Counted from the first letter of the stretch, positions 28,892 through 37,917 are shown. The stretch is DNA of 64,000 nucleotides from Pseudomonas sp. R5(2019) (GCF_009905435.1 NZ_JAAAMT010000019.1:1-64000); one strand, 5' to 3'. The notes: generated by a model from the letters alone, not told the origin. Made by a program: numbers and translations.

Positions 28892-29764
28892 ATGAGTCAA
28901 GACACGCCGTACATTTTCGACGCCACCACCGCCAACTTCGATCAGGCAGTGATCGCCAATTCCTTCCACAAGCCGGTGCTGGTGGATTTCTGGGCCGAAT
29001 GGTGCGCGCCCTGCAAGGCGCTGATGCCACTGCTGCAGAAAATCGCCGAGGAATACCAGGGCGAGCTGCTGCTGGCCAAGGTCAACTGCGATATCGAGCA
29101 AGACATCGTCGGCCGCTTCGGCATCCGCAGCCTGCCGACCGTCGTGCTGTTCAAGGACGGCCAGCCGATCGACGGCTTTGCCGGTGCGCAACCGGAATCG
29201 GCCATTCGCACCCTGCTCGAGCCGCATGTACAGATGCCGCCACCGCCGGCCGCCGACCCGCTGGAGCAGGCTCAGGCCCTGTTCGAAGACGGCCGTATCG
29301 GCGACGCCGAAGCCACACTGAAAGTGCTGCTGGGCGAAGACAACACCAATGCCAAGGCGCTGATCCTCTATGCCCGCTGCCTGGCCGAGCGTGGCGAACT
29401 GACGGAAGCCAAGACCGTGCTGGACGCGGTCAAGGGCGACGACCACAAGGCCGCGCTGGCCGCTGCGAAGGCGCAACTGACTTTCCTGGGCCAGGCGGCG
29501 ACCCTGCCGGATGCCGCCGACCTGAAGGCGCGCCTGGCGAAAGATCCGCAGGACGATGAGGCGGTGTATCAGCTTTCGATTCAGCAACTGGCTCGTCAGC
29601 AGTACGAAGCAGCGCTGGATGCCTTGTTGAAACTGTTTGTGCGCAATCGGGGTTACGAAGGCGGGTTGCCGCACAAGACCTTGCTGCAGGTGTTCGAGTT
29701 GCTGGGCAACGATCACCCGCTGGTGACCACTTACCGCCGCAAGCTCTTCGCCGCCCTCTATTAA
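28892..29764 (+). CDS. cnoX: Thioredoxin-fold chaperone CnoX (YbbN)
   Basis: 290 residues: an N-terminal thioredoxin domain with WCAPCK (~37-42) followed by TPR-like helices to the end (LFEDGRIGDAEATLKVLLG and similar). In E. coli CnoX protects substrates from hypochlorous acid and works with GroEL. E. coli CnoX lacks the CxxC, whereas this protein has it and may also act as a reductase. Confidence 0.85.
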   Translation: MSQDTPYIFDATTANFDQAVIANSFHKPVLVDFWAEWCAPCKALMPLLQKIAEEYQGELLLAKVNCDIEQDIVGRFGIRSLPTVVLFKDGQPIDGFAGAQPESAIRTLLEPHVQMPPPPAADPLEQAQALFEDGRIGDAEATLKVLLGEDNTNAKALILYARCLAERGELTEAKTVLDAVKGDDHKAALAAAKAQLTFLGQAATLPDAADLKARLAKDPQDDEAVYQLSIQQLARQQYEAALDALLKLFVRNRGYEGGLPHKTLLQVFELLGNDHPLVTTYRRKLFAALY

Positions 29765-29793
29765 TCACCAAGCGCAGTTTGCTTTGATTTTGG

Positions 29794-29880
29794 GTAGGAG
29801 CCGAGCTTGCTCGCGATGAAATCACCGCGGTGACTCAGACAAACCGCGTCGACTTCATCGCCGGCAAGCCGTGCTCCTAC
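29794..29880. repeat. REP pair between cnoX and the 29883 gene
   Basis: GTAGGAGCCGAGCTTGCTCG faces CGGCAAGCCGTGCTCCTAC. It fills the convergent gap after cnoX and ends three bases before the stop of the next gene. Confidence 0.85.
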
Positions 29881-29882
29881 AG

Positions 29883-30239
29883 TCAGTCGATCCACCGATA
29901 CACCGGTGCATCCGCCCCGCTCTCAACCTTTACCTGCGCACTGTGACGCAAGCGCACCAGCAGGCGTTTGCCGGCTGCGGTATTGCCCGCCAACCCTTCC
30001 AGCTGTTCCAACAACTCCGGGCCACTGATCGCCCCGCTGCCGCGCAGAATCTGCTGCGCCGACTCCCACAGAGCGTCGGTCTGCCCCGACGGGGTCGGCA
30101 CGGTTGTCGGGCTTGCCGCCGCCACCGGCGCCTGAACCTGCGCCCCCAGATGAGCGCTGAGCTGCGCCCAATCGGCCTGGTCCAGCTCCAGCGTCAGGTC
30201 TACCGGCAGGCTGCCCACGGTTCCACGAATTCGCAACAT
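29883..30239 (-). CDS. Conserved hypothetical protein
   Basis: 118 residues from ATG 30239; an ATG at 30248 is also possible, and the longer open frame to 30488 runs antisense to the DUF2796 gene. The N-terminus (LRIRGTVGSLPVDLTLELD) looks like a beta-rich fold, followed by an Ala/Pro/Thr linker (~40-60) and a C-terminal helical region that is positively charged. It is divergent from the zinc operon and shares its upstream region, and an equivalent hypothetical gene sits here in P. aeruginosa. No function is known. Confidence 0.65.
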   Translation of the reverse strand: MLRIRGTVGSLPVDLTLELDQADWAQLSAHLGAQVQAPVAAASPTTVPTPSGQTDALWESAQQILRGSGAISGPELLEQLEGLAGNTAAGKRLLVRLRHSAQVKVESGADAPVYRWID

Positions 30240-30311
30240 GCTCTGCATCCTCTCGATCGACTGCCTGCATGCTCCCATGCGCATGACTGCTCGCCAAGCA
30301 CAGTGGCATTG

Positions 30312-30339
30312 GCGCAATAAAGTTGTTATAACATTGCGC
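30312..30339. promoter_or_regulatory. Candidate Zur operator
   Basis: GCGCAAT and ATTGCGC form perfect inverted arms around an A/T-rich core holding GTTATAAC (30325-30332), similar to the GTTATA..TAAC boxes bound by Zur. It is 28 bases upstream of the His-rich DUF2796 gene, where a zinc-responsive promoter is expected, and could also affect the divergent gene at 30239. Confidence 0.6.
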
Positions 30340-30367
30340 TTTATTTTCCCCGCTCCGGAGACTCTCC

Positions 30368-30919
30368 ATGCGCCGCCTGTTGCTCGCCCTGCCGTTTGCC
30401 TTGCTGCCCCTGGCCGTTGCTCATGCCCATGAAGACGACCATGGCCATGAACACGGCAGCCTGGGCGCCCACGAACACAGCGTTGCACGCATCAATGCAG
30501 CGCTGGACGGACAAACCCTGGAGCTGGAGCTGGAAAGCCCGGCAATGAACCTGGTGGGCTTCGAGCATGCCGCTTCCAGCCCGGCCGACAAGGCCAAGGT
30601 TGCCAAGGCGCGCAAACTGCTGGAACAACCGGTGGCCCTGTTCAACCTGCCCAAAGCCGCCAACTGCACCGTCGCCAGCCAGAAGCTGGAAAGCCCGCTG
30701 TTCGGCGACAAGCCAGCGGCCGATCATGACGACGATCACAGCGAAATCCATGCGCACTATCAATTCAGCTGCAGCACGCCTGCTGCCCTGAAGTCGCTGG
30801 ACCTTGCGCAGCTGTTCAAGGCCTTTCCGGCCACCCAGAAAATCCAGGTACAGTTGATCGGCCCCAACGGCCAGAAAGGCGTGGATGCCACTCCCGCCGC
30901 CGCCACCCTGAATTTCTGA
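30368..30919 (+). CDS. DUF2796 periplasmic metal-binding protein
   Basis: 183 residues. A signal peptide ends near AVAHAHE, and the mature N-terminus is His/Asp/Glu-rich (HEDDHGHEHG), with a second cluster (DHDDDHSEIHAHY) about residues 120-132. Such clusters bind zinc. It opens an operon with an ABC ATPase, permease and DUF3299 protein behind a likely Zur site, so a zinc-scavenging role is likely. In P. aeruginosa the equivalent operon is reported to respond to zinc shortage (recalled). Confidence 0.85.
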   Translation: MRRLLLALPFALLPLAVAHAHEDDHGHEHGSLGAHEHSVARINAALDGQTLELELESPAMNLVGFEHAASSPADKAKVAKARKLLEQPVALFNLPKAANCTVASQKLESPLFGDKPAADHDDDHSEIHAHYQFSCSTPAALKSLDLAQLFKAFPATQKIQVQLIGPNGQKGVDATPAAATLNF

Positions 30920-30936
30920 GCACACAGCCCCGCCCT

Positions 30937-31656
30937 ATGAACCAAGCACTTATCGAACTCTGCGATCTCGGCTTCGCCTGGCCCGGCCAGGCGCCGCTGC
31001 TGGACATCCCGGCGTTTCGTCTGGAGCGTGGCGAAACCTTGTTTCTCAAGGGTCCCAGCGGCAGTGGCAAGACCACACTATTGGGCCTCTTGGGCGGCGT
31101 GCAGAAGGCCGACCGTGGCAGCGTGCGCCTGCTCGGCCAGGAACTGAGCGCGCTGTCACAAGCGGCGCGCGACCGCTTCCGGGTCGATCACACCGGCTAT
31201 ATCTTTCAGCAGTTCAACCTGCTGCCATTTCTCTCGGTGCGGGAAAACGTCGAGCTGCCGTGCCGCTTTTCCGGGCTGCGCGCCAGCCGCGCCGAACAGC
31301 GCCACGGCAGCATCGACCAGGCCGCGGCCACCCTGCTCGCGCACCTGGGCTTGAAGGACCCGGCCTTGCTTGCACGCCGCGCCGACACCCTGTCGATCGG
31401 CCAGCAGCAACGGGTCGCCGCTGCCCGGGCGCTGATCGGGCAACCGGAACTGGTGATCGCCGACGAACCCACCTCGGCGCTCGATGCCGACGCCCGCGAA
31501 GCCTTTATCCGCCTGCTGTTCAATGAATGCCGCGAAGCCGGCGCGAGCCTGCTGTTCGTCAGCCATGACCAGAGCCTCGCGCCGCTGTTCGATCGTCACC
31601 TGTCGTTGTCCGACGTCAACCGGGCCGCCCGACCTGCCTGCGATGTGGAGGCCTGA
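30937..31656 (+). CDS. ABC transporter ATPase, LolD/MacB type
   Basis: 239 residues. Walker A is GPSGSGKTTLLGLLGG, the signature LSIGQQQRVAAARAL, and Walker B VIADEPTSALDADAR. It belongs to the LolD/MacB class that energises FtsX-type permeases rather than importers with binding proteins. The stop overlaps the permease start by one base. Confidence 0.92.
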   Translation: MNQALIELCDLGFAWPGQAPLLDIPAFRLERGETLFLKGPSGSGKTTLLGLLGGVQKADRGSVRLLGQELSALSQAARDRFRVDHTGYIFQQFNLLPFLSVRENVELPCRFSGLRASRAEQRHGSIDQAAATLLAHLGLKDPALLARRADTLSIGQQQRVAAARALIGQPELVIADEPTSALDADAREAFIRLLFNECREAGASLLFVSHDQSLAPLFDRHLSLSDVNRAARPACDVEA

Positions 31657-32921
31657 TGTACCTGTTTCGCCTGGCCTTGGCCAGCCTCGCCAACCGCCGC
31701 TTTACCGCCTTTCTGACCGCCTTCGCGATTGCCTTGTCGGTGTGCCTGCTGCTGGCTGTCGAACGGGTTCGAACCGAGGCACGGGCCAGTTTTGCCAGCA
31801 CCATCAGTGGTACCGACCTGATTGTCGGCGCTCGCTCCGGCTCGGTGAACCTGCTGCTGTATTCGGTGTTCCGGATCGGCAATGCCACCAATAATATCCG
31901 CTGGGACAGCTTCGAGCAGTTCGCTGCCAACCCGAAAGTGAAATGGGCCATCCCGATTTCCCTCGGTGACTCGCACCGGGGTTACCGAGTGATGGGCACC
32001 AATGCCAGCTATTTCGAGCATTACCAGTACGGTCGCCAGCAACACCTGGAACTGGCCCAGGGCCGTGAGTTCCAGAACGACCCGTTCGAAGTGGTGCTGG
32101 GCGCGGAAGTCGCGCAAGCCTTGCATTACAAGCTGGGCGACAAGCTGGTACTGGCCCACGGCGTCGCCGCGATCAGCCTGGTCAAACACGAAGACAAGCC
32201 GTTCACCGTCGTTGGCGTGCTCAAACGCACCGGCACGCCGGTAGACCGGACGCTGCACATCAGCCTGGGCGGCATGCAAGCCATTCACATCGACTGGCAC
32301 AGCGGTGTACCAGCTCGCGGCGTCGGCCGGGTCAGCGCCGATCAGGCGCGCAACATGGACCTCGCGCCTCAGGCCATCACCGCCTTCATGCTTGGCCTGA
32401 ACAGCAAGATCTCGACCTTTGCCCTGCAACGCGAGATCAATGAATTTCGCGGCGAGCCGCTGCTGGCGATCCTGCCAGGCGTAGCCTTGCAGGAGCTCTG
32501 GAGCTTGATGGGCACGGCCGAAAAAGCCTTGTTCGTGGTGTCTTTGTTCGTGGTGCTGACCGGTTTGATCGGCATGCTCACGGCCATTCTCACCAGCCTC
32601 AATGAACGCCGACGGGAAATGGCCATCCTGCGCTCGGTTGGCGCGCGCCCTTGGCATATTGCAAGCCTGCTGATCCTGGAAGCCTTCTCGCTGGCGCTGG
32701 CGGGCATCCTGGCGGGGCTTGCGCTGCTTTACCTTGGCATTGCCCTGGCGCAGGGCTATGTGCAGTCCAATTACGGCTTGTATCTGCCGCTGGATCTGCC
32801 CAGCCGCTATGAATGGACATTGCTGGGCATTATTCTGGCCGCTGCCGTGCTGATGGGCAGCGTGCCAGCATGGCGTGCCTATCGCCAGTCGCTGGCCGAC
32901 GGTTTGTCGATTCACTTATGA
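31656..32921 (+). CDS. ABC permease, FtsX/MacB type
   Basis: 421 residues. One N-terminal membrane helix (~17-36), a ~230-residue periplasmic domain, then three C-terminal helices with ALFVVSLFVVLTGLIGML and ILRSVGARPWHIASLLILEAF, the layout of the MacB/LolE class. With the ATPase it probably moves a metal complex or a protein across or out of the membrane by a mechanotransmission mechanism. The substrate is unknown. Confidence 0.9.
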   Translation: MYLFRLALASLANRRFTAFLTAFAIALSVCLLLAVERVRTEARASFASTISGTDLIVGARSGSVNLLLYSVFRIGNATNNIRWDSFEQFAANPKVKWAIPISLGDSHRGYRVMGTNASYFEHYQYGRQQHLELAQGREFQNDPFEVVLGAEVAQALHYKLGDKLVLAHGVAAISLVKHEDKPFTVVGVLKRTGTPVDRTLHISLGGMQAIHIDWHSGVPARGVGRVSADQARNMDLAPQAITAFMLGLNSKISTFALQREINEFRGEPLLAILPGVALQELWSLMGTAEKALFVVSLFVVLTGLIGMLTAILTSLNERRREMAILRSVGARPWHIASLLILEAFSLALAGILAGLALLYLGIALAQGYVQSNYGLYLPLDLPSRYEWTLLGIILAAAVLMGSVPAWRAYRQSLADGLSIHL

Positions 32922-32932
32922 AGGGTTCGGGA

Positions 32933-33451
32933 ATGAAGGGTGTGTGGCTGGCAATGCTGTTTCTGGTCAACGCGCAAGCGTTCGCGGCCGAGCCGCGCGA
33001 GATCAAATGGGAACAGATGATCCCGCCCGATGCGCCGGCGATCAAACCGCAGCTGGCGCCGATTCATGATATGTCGCAGTTGAGCGACGCACTGGCTGCC
33101 GAATCCGCCCCCGCCGCCCGCCAGCAATCGCCGGCCGCCCCGGTAGTGAAGGCGCTCGATGGCCAGCAGATCAAGTTGCCGGGCTATATCGTGCCGTTGG
33201 AGGTCAGTGACGAAGGTCGTACCACCGAGTTTTTGCTGGTGCCTTACTACGGCGCCTGCATTCATGTGCCGCCACCACCCTCCAATCAGGTCGTCCACGT
33301 ATTCAGCGAGATCGGCATCAAGATCGAGGAGTTGTATCAGCCCTACTGGATCGAGGGGCCGATGCAGGTCAAGGCATCGAGCAGCGAACTGGCGGATGCC
33401 GGTTATCAGATGGAAGCCGAGAAGATCTACGCCTACGAGTTGACGCAGTAA
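32933..33451 (+). CDS. DUF3299 exported protein
   Basis: 172 residues from ATG 32933, which has AAGGG eight bases before it; ATG 32918 overlapping the permease stop (ATGA) is the alternative. A signal peptide is visible (VWLAMLFLVNAQAFAAEP). The domain core IKLPGYIVPLE, then FLLVPYYGACIHVPPPPSNQ, is diagnostic of DUF3299; the Cys/His pair could bind metal. It closes the four-gene operon. Confidence 0.85.
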   Translation: MKGVWLAMLFLVNAQAFAAEPREIKWEQMIPPDAPAIKPQLAPIHDMSQLSDALAAESAPAARQQSPAAPVVKALDGQQIKLPGYIVPLEVSDEGRTTEFLLVPYYGACIHVPPPPSNQVVHVFSEIGIKIEELYQPYWIEGPMQVKASSSELADAGYQMEAEKIYAYELTQ

Positions 33452-33472
33452 TTCGCCTGTTTGTGCGCTTCA

Positions 33473-33486
33473 TTGACTCGGATCAA
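33473..33486. promoter_or_regulatory. ANR/FNR-type box upstream of oprG
   Basis: TTGACTCGGATCAA matches TTGAT-N4-ATCAA with one mismatch. It lies 106 bases before the oprG start, leaving room for a promoter about 41 bases downstream of its centre. OprG in P. aeruginosa is known to be induced under low oxygen through ANR, which supports the call. Confidence 0.6.
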
Positions 33487-33591
33487 TGAAGCGCACTGCC
33501 CCCGACCCGCGTCCTTGAGCTGGGTCAAAAGCCGCGTGCCAGACGCTCCTTACCATTGGACCATGCTTTTTTAACGTCCTTTGGAGCCCCC

Positions 33592-34290
33592 ATGAACACG
33601 TCCCTGCTCGGCGCCTCGCTGATTGCCTTGGCGCTCGCCTCCCCTATGGCCATTGCACACCAGGCCGGGGATTTCATCATCCGTGCCGGCGCAGCCACCA
33701 CCGCCCCCAATGAAGACAGCGGTGAGCTGGAACTGGACGGGGCAAAGATCTCAGGCACCAAGGCGACCCTGGACAGCGACACACAACTGGGCCTGGCCTT
33801 CGCCTACATGGTCACTGACCATTTGGGTATCGAACTGCTGGCCGCCACGCCGTTCCAACACACGGTCGGTGTACGCGGTATCAGCAATGCCACGGGCATT
33901 GCCGGCCTGGATGGCGAGCTGGCCGACGTCAAGCAACTGCCGCCGACCCTGTCGCTGCAGTATTACCCGCTGGCGCCCACCTCAAAGTTCCAGCCCTACG
34001 CCGGCATCGGCGTCAACTACTCGCTGTTCTATGACGAAGAATTGAGCCGTGAGCGCAAGGACCAGGGCTTCAGCAACCTGAAGCTGAAGAATTCGCTGGG
34101 CGTTGCCGGACAACTGGGCTTTGACTACATGCTGACCGACAACATGCTGGTGAATGCTTCGGTCTGGTATGTGGATATCGATACCGAAGCGACGGTGGAC
34201 GGCCCGACGGCGCTGGGTGTTGGCCGGACCAGGGTCGACGTGGATGTCGACCCGTGGGTGTATATGGTCGGTGTGGGTTACACGTTCTGA
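33592..34290 (+). CDS. oprG: Outer membrane protein OprG (OmpW family)
   Basis: 232 residues from ATG 33592 (TTGGAG upstream). The signal peptide ends about ALASPMAIAHQAG. The mature protein is an eight-stranded barrel of the OmpW type: FIIRAGAATTAPNEDSG at the start, AYMVTDHLGIELLAATPF, then PTLSLQYYPLAP and a terminal aromatic residue (GYTF). OmpW porins pass small hydrophobic molecules or amino acids. Confidence 0.93.
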   Translation: MNTSLLGASLIALALASPMAIAHQAGDFIIRAGAATTAPNEDSGELELDGAKISGTKATLDSDTQLGLAFAYMVTDHLGIELLAATPFQHTVGVRGISNATGIAGLDGELADVKQLPPTLSLQYYPLAPTSKFQPYAGIGVNYSLFYDEELSRERKDQGFSNLKLKNSLGVAGQLGFDYMLTDNMLVNASVWYVDIDTEATVDGPTALGVGRTRVDVDVDPWVYMVGVGYTF

Positions 34291-34305
34291 ATTAGGCTAA
34301 AAATC

Positions 34306-34327
34306 ATTCGCGGGCTTACCCGCGAAT
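34306..34327. repeat. Short REP-like hairpin after oprG
   Basis: ATTCGCGGG CTTA CCCGCGAAT is a perfect nine-base stem with a four-base loop, resembling the core of the GCGGATTTATCCGC repeat class. It could also act as a transcription stop between convergent oprG and the epimerase gene, although no T-run follows. Confidence 0.7.
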
Positions 34328-34340
34328 AGGCCTCCCAATC

Positions 34341-35270
34341 TCAGCGGCCCAGAAGCCGAGCCAAGCCTTCCACCATCGGCGTCGACTCAGGGAAGTCGAA
34401 CCGATCCAGCAACCGGGTGTTATTGGCCCGCGAGTGGCGAATATCACCGGAACGCGCCGCCGCATGGGTAATCGCCGGCAGCCCGCCGAGCACTTTTTCC
34501 AATGCCTCCAGCAGCTGATTCAGCGACGTGGCCTGATTCAGGCCGACATTCACCGCGCCCTCCTCAACCTCTGGTTTTTCCAGCGCCTGCACCAGCACCT
34601 GCACCAGATCGCCCACGTACACAAAATCCCGCGTCTGCTCGCCATCGCCGAACACGGTGATTGGTTGCCCTTTCTGCGCGCGCTCACTGAAGATGCTGAT
34701 CACGCCGGAGTATGGCGAGGAGGGATCCTGGCGCGGGCCGAAGATATTGAAGAAGCGAAAGATTGCCGGCTCCAGGCCATGCTGGCGACGGTAAAAGTCC
34801 AGGTACTGCTCACTGGCCAATTTGTCGACGGCATAAGGCGTCAGCGGCGCTTTCGGGACATTTTCATCAATGGACTGGCCTTCGCCATTGTTGCCATACA
34901 CGGCAGCACTGGAGGCGAACACCACACGTTTGATACCCGCCAGGCGCATGGCCTCGCAAACATTCAAGGTGCCGATGAAATTGCTCTGGTGGGTCTTGAC
35001 CGGATCTTCGACCGAAGCCTGCACCGAAGCCACCGCCGCCAGGTGGACCACCGCCCGGCATCCACTGGCCGCACGGGCCACCAGCGCCGCATCGGCCACA
35101 TCGCCTTCGATCAACTCGATCCTGGGGTTATCCAGCGGCAGGTTGCGGGCTTTGCCGGTGGACAAGTCATCGAGCACACGCACGGCGTAGCCCTTGGCAA
35201 GCAGGGCATCGGTCAGGTGCGAGCCAATGAAGCCGGCACCGCCGGTAATCAGAACAGGAGAGTCAACCAT
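34341..35270 (-). CDS. NAD-dependent epimerase/dehydratase (GalE-like)
   Basis: 309 residues from ATG 35270 (a longer frame to 35540 is antisense to its partner). The SDR Rossmann motif is ITGGAGFIGSHL (~8-19), and the catalytic triad is seen as SSAAVYG and YAVDKLASE. It acts on nucleotide sugars, probably UDP-glucose/UDP-GlcNAc type substrates. It overlaps the 3' end of the upstream sugar-nucleotide reductase gene by eight bases. Confidence 0.87.
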   Translation of the reverse strand: MVDSPVLITGGAGFIGSHLTDALLAKGYAVRVLDDLSTGKARNLPLDNPRIELIEGDVADAALVARAASGCRAVVHLAAVASVQASVEDPVKTHQSNFIGTLNVCEAMRLAGIKRVVFASSAAVYGNNGEGQSIDENVPKAPLTPYAVDKLASEQYLDFYRRQHGLEPAIFRFFNIFGPRQDPSSPYSGVISIFSERAQKGQPITVFGDGEQTRDFVYVGDLVQVLVQALEKPEVEEGAVNVGLNQATSLNQLLEALEKVLGGLPAITHAAARSGDIRHSRANNTRLLDRFDFPESTPMVEGLARLLGR

Positions 35271-36147
35271 GACGATAGAACCGGTCCAGTAGGGTCGGCA
35301 GGCCGGCGCGCCAGGCACGCGGCTTGATGCCGAACGTGTGCAGAATTTTCTTGCAGGCCAACACGGCATGCTGGGGCTCTTCGGCAGCATCGGGCCGGGC
35401 CGCATGGGCCTGAGCGGTAGGCGCCTCGACGGCCAGCTGGCGCAAATTGGCGGCCTCGCTAAGGATAGCCTGCCCCAGCGCCAGCGGTGTGGTCGCTTCA
35501 TTACCGGCGTAGTGATAGGTACCCCAGAGTGGCGCGGCACAATCGAGTTGCTTGAGGACCGAGATGATCACCCGGGCGGCATCGTCCACCGGGGTCGGGT
35601 TGCCGCGCCGGTCGTCGGCCATCAGCAATTCCCCGGCCTGCTCGGCCTTGGCCAGAAAGCGCCCGAGCACACCGTCGACGCTGTCGTCGAGCAACCAGCC
35701 AAAGCGCAGTAATACGTGCTGAGGACAGGTCGCACGCACGCTCTGCTCCATGCGCCAGAGCGCCTGACCGCGCAGGCCCAGAGGCACCGGCTCATCTTTT
35801 TCACTGTAGGCAGTGGCGCGCGAGCCATCAAAGACGCGGTAGCTGGAGGGCTGAATCAGGATGATTTCGTGGTGCTGGCAAAGCTCGGCCAGGCGCTCGA
35901 CCGAGCGCTCCTGCACCGTCAGCCGCGTTGGCGGTACGCTTTCGGCCTGAAACCAGTCGTAGTAATAGGCCAGATTGACCAATGCATCGGGCCGGGTGTC
36001 GTCCAGCAGCTGGGTGAGGCTGGCGGCATCCCAGCCGTTTTCCGGAGGGCGCGGGGCGAGAAAACCGATGTCTTCCTCAGCCCCAAGGCGAATCAGCGCT
36101 TGCCCAAGGGCATTTCCTCCGCCCAACAGCATAAGGCGCATTCGCAT
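35263..36147 (-). CDS. RmlD-like sugar nucleotide-binding protein
   Basis: 294 residues from ATG 36147; ATG 36141 is also possible. It carries a Rossmann motif LGGGNALGQAL and RmlD-like features (LLDDTRPDALVNLAYYYDW, then IILIQPSSYRVFDG). The SSYRVFDG region lacks a canonical YxxxK, so catalytic activity is uncertain. It pairs with the epimerase downstream; both match the order after oprG in P. aeruginosa. Confidence 0.8.
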   Translation of the reverse strand: MRMRLMLLGGGNALGQALIRLGAEEDIGFLAPRPPENGWDAASLTQLLDDTRPDALVNLAYYYDWFQAESVPPTRLTVQERSVERLAELCQHHEIILIQPSSYRVFDGSRATAYSEKDEPVPLGLRGQALWRMEQSVRATCPQHVLLRFGWLLDDSVDGVLGRFLAKAEQAGELLMADDRRGNPTPVDDAARVIISVLKQLDCAAPLWGTYHYAGNEATTPLALGQAILSEAANLRQLAVEAPTAQAHAARPDAAEEPQHAVLACKKILHTFGIKPRAWRAGLPTLLDRFYRHG

Positions 36148-36242
36148 AGCGTCGCAGGTCCCGTCAGGTTGAAAGACAAAGAAATCATTTTGCGGCTTCC
36201 TGCGGGCGAAGTCCAACCACCCTGCGCTGGGGGAGGCTGACT

Positions 36243-36496
36243 TGTAGGAGCTGGGCTTGCCCGCGATGGCTTCAACGCGGTATGCCTGACATACCGCATC
36301 GCTTGCATCGCGGGCAAGCCCCAATGCCAGTCAGTTAAGGCATTGAACGACACAAACCCTGTGGGAGCGGATTTATCCGCGAATGAAAACACCGCGGTTT
36401 ATCAGGCATTGCGCGGCGCCTACATTCGCGGATAAATCCGCTCCCACATGCTCTGCGCCTTAACTGACCGGCATTGGGGCAAGCCCAGCTCCTACA
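36243..36496. repeat. Nested REP palindrome with two repeat classes
   Basis: The outer arms TGTAGGAGCTGGGCTTGCCC (36243) and GGGCAAGCCCAGCTCCTACA (ending 36496) enclose a class 1 core (GGGCTTGCCCGCGATGG, with a facing CATCGCGGGCAAGCC at 36306-36320). Within lies a further pair: CCCCAATGCCAG..GTTAAGG faces CCTTAAC..CCGGCATTGGGG. At the centre, TGTGGGAGCGGATTTATCCGC (36360) faces GCGGATAAATCCGCTCCCACA (ending 36448). This occupies most of the 354-base gap 36148-36501. Confidence 0.8.
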
Positions 36497-36501
36497 CAGG
36501 C

Positions 36502-37824
36502 TCAAGCCACCTTGGGATTACGCACATAACGCGCAATCACGAACGAACACAGCAACAGTATCGGCACGATCGATAGCATACCCATGTAGGAAATACCCGT
36601 CAGATCATTGATATAGCCGACCATCACCGGTGCCACCATACCGCTGAGCTGACCAAGGGAGTTGATGGCTGCCGTGCCGCTGGCAATCGCAATCCCGGAG
36701 AATGTCGACTGCGGGATCGTCCAGAAGATCGGTATGGCGATAAACGACCCGGCCGTTGCCAGAGTCAGCGCCAGCATCATGATCACCGGGCTTTGGGAGA
36801 ACAGGCACGCCAGCAGATAACCGACTGCCGCGGCGAGCATGCACATCAACAAATACGACTTGCGGTCGCCGGACCGGTCCGAGCGGCGCGTCAGGATGAT
36901 CATGCCGATGCAGGCGATCACGTATGGCAGGGAGGTCAGGATTCCCACGTAGGTGAGGTCCTTGACCCCGGACTGCTCGATCAGGTGCGGCATCCAGAAG
37001 TTCAGGCCGTAGGCCGCCAGCTTGACGCAGAAGTAGATACAGGCAAACAGCGCCACTTCGCGGGTCAGCAGCACGCGCCACAAGGAGGTATGCGCTGGCG
37101 GCACTTTCTTGCGGTCGTGCTCCAGGTTCGCTTCCAGCAGGGCCTTCTCTTCGCTCGACAACCACTTGGCTGACTGGATATCACGGTCCAGCTTCCACAG
37201 CACCGCCAGCCCCAACAACACGCACGGCAAGCCCGAGAGCAGAAACAGCCAGTGCCAGCCGGCCAGGCCCAGCACGCCATTCATTTTCGCCAGCACCAGA
37301 CCAGCCGCCGGGGCCCCGATGGCGCCCGCCAGCGGCACAGCGAGAAACCAAAGACCGTTGATGCGCGCCAGGTACTTCTTGGGAAACCAACAGGCCAGAT
37401 AGAACAGAATCGCCGGGCCAAAGCCGGCCTCCATGACCCCGACCAGAAAGCGCAAAAAGTACAGGGTGTACTGGTTGTAGGCGAACATCAGGGCCGCTGT
37501 CGCCAGCCCCCAGGAAATCATGATCCGGCAAATCCAGTTCGGCGCACCGTATTTCTTCAGGCCTATCGCGCTCGGCACTTCGAATATCACATAACCGATA
37601 AAGAACATGCTCGCGGCAAGCCCGTAGGCGGCATCGCTGAGCCCCAGTTCGGACTGCATTTGCGCCTTGGCGAAGCTGATATTGATCCGGTCGAAGTAGG
37701 AAAACAGAAAACAGATAATGGCCAGCGGAACGATGCGCCAGGCCACCCGCCGGTACAGCAGCAGTTCCTTGAGCTTTGCATCTTCCTGCTCGGCATCGGC
37801 AAGACGTTCGGTGATTGCCACCAT
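36502..37824 (-). CDS. MFS permease, anion:cation symporter type
   Basis: 440 residues from ATG 37824 (GGAGAAACACC before it); an ATG at 37908 is less likely. Twelve membrane segments. ACS hallmarks: FSYFDRINISFAK after helix 1, YVIFEVPSAIGLKKYGA and GVMEAGFGPAILFYL. It is the last gene of the lyase/CoA-transferase operon, so it probably imports the carboxylate degraded by those enzymes. Confidence 0.87.
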   Translation of the reverse strand: MVAITERLADAEQEDAKLKELLLYRRVAWRIVPLAIICFLFSYFDRINISFAKAQMQSELGLSDAAYGLAASMFFIGYVIFEVPSAIGLKKYGAPNWICRIMISWGLATAALMFAYNQYTLYFLRFLVGVMEAGFGPAILFYLACWFPKKYLARINGLWFLAVPLAGAIGAPAAGLVLAKMNGVLGLAGWHWLFLLSGLPCVLLGLAVLWKLDRDIQSAKWLSSEEKALLEANLEHDRKKVPPAHTSLWRVLLTREVALFACIYFCVKLAAYGLNFWMPHLIEQSGVKDLTYVGILTSLPYVIACIGMIILTRRSDRSGDRKSYLLMCMLAAAVGYLLACLFSQSPVIMMLALTLATAGSFIAIPIFWTIPQSTFSGIAIASGTAAINSLGQLSGMVAPVMVGYINDLTGISYMGMLSIVPILLLCSFVIARYVRNPKVA

Positions 37825-37917
37825 GGTGTTTCTCCAGTTCTTGTAATTGTTGGAGACGGTCGGCGCTGGGGCGCCTTCGATCGTTGCAGTGGCCGGGCTA
37901 GCGGCCACTGTTGTTCT

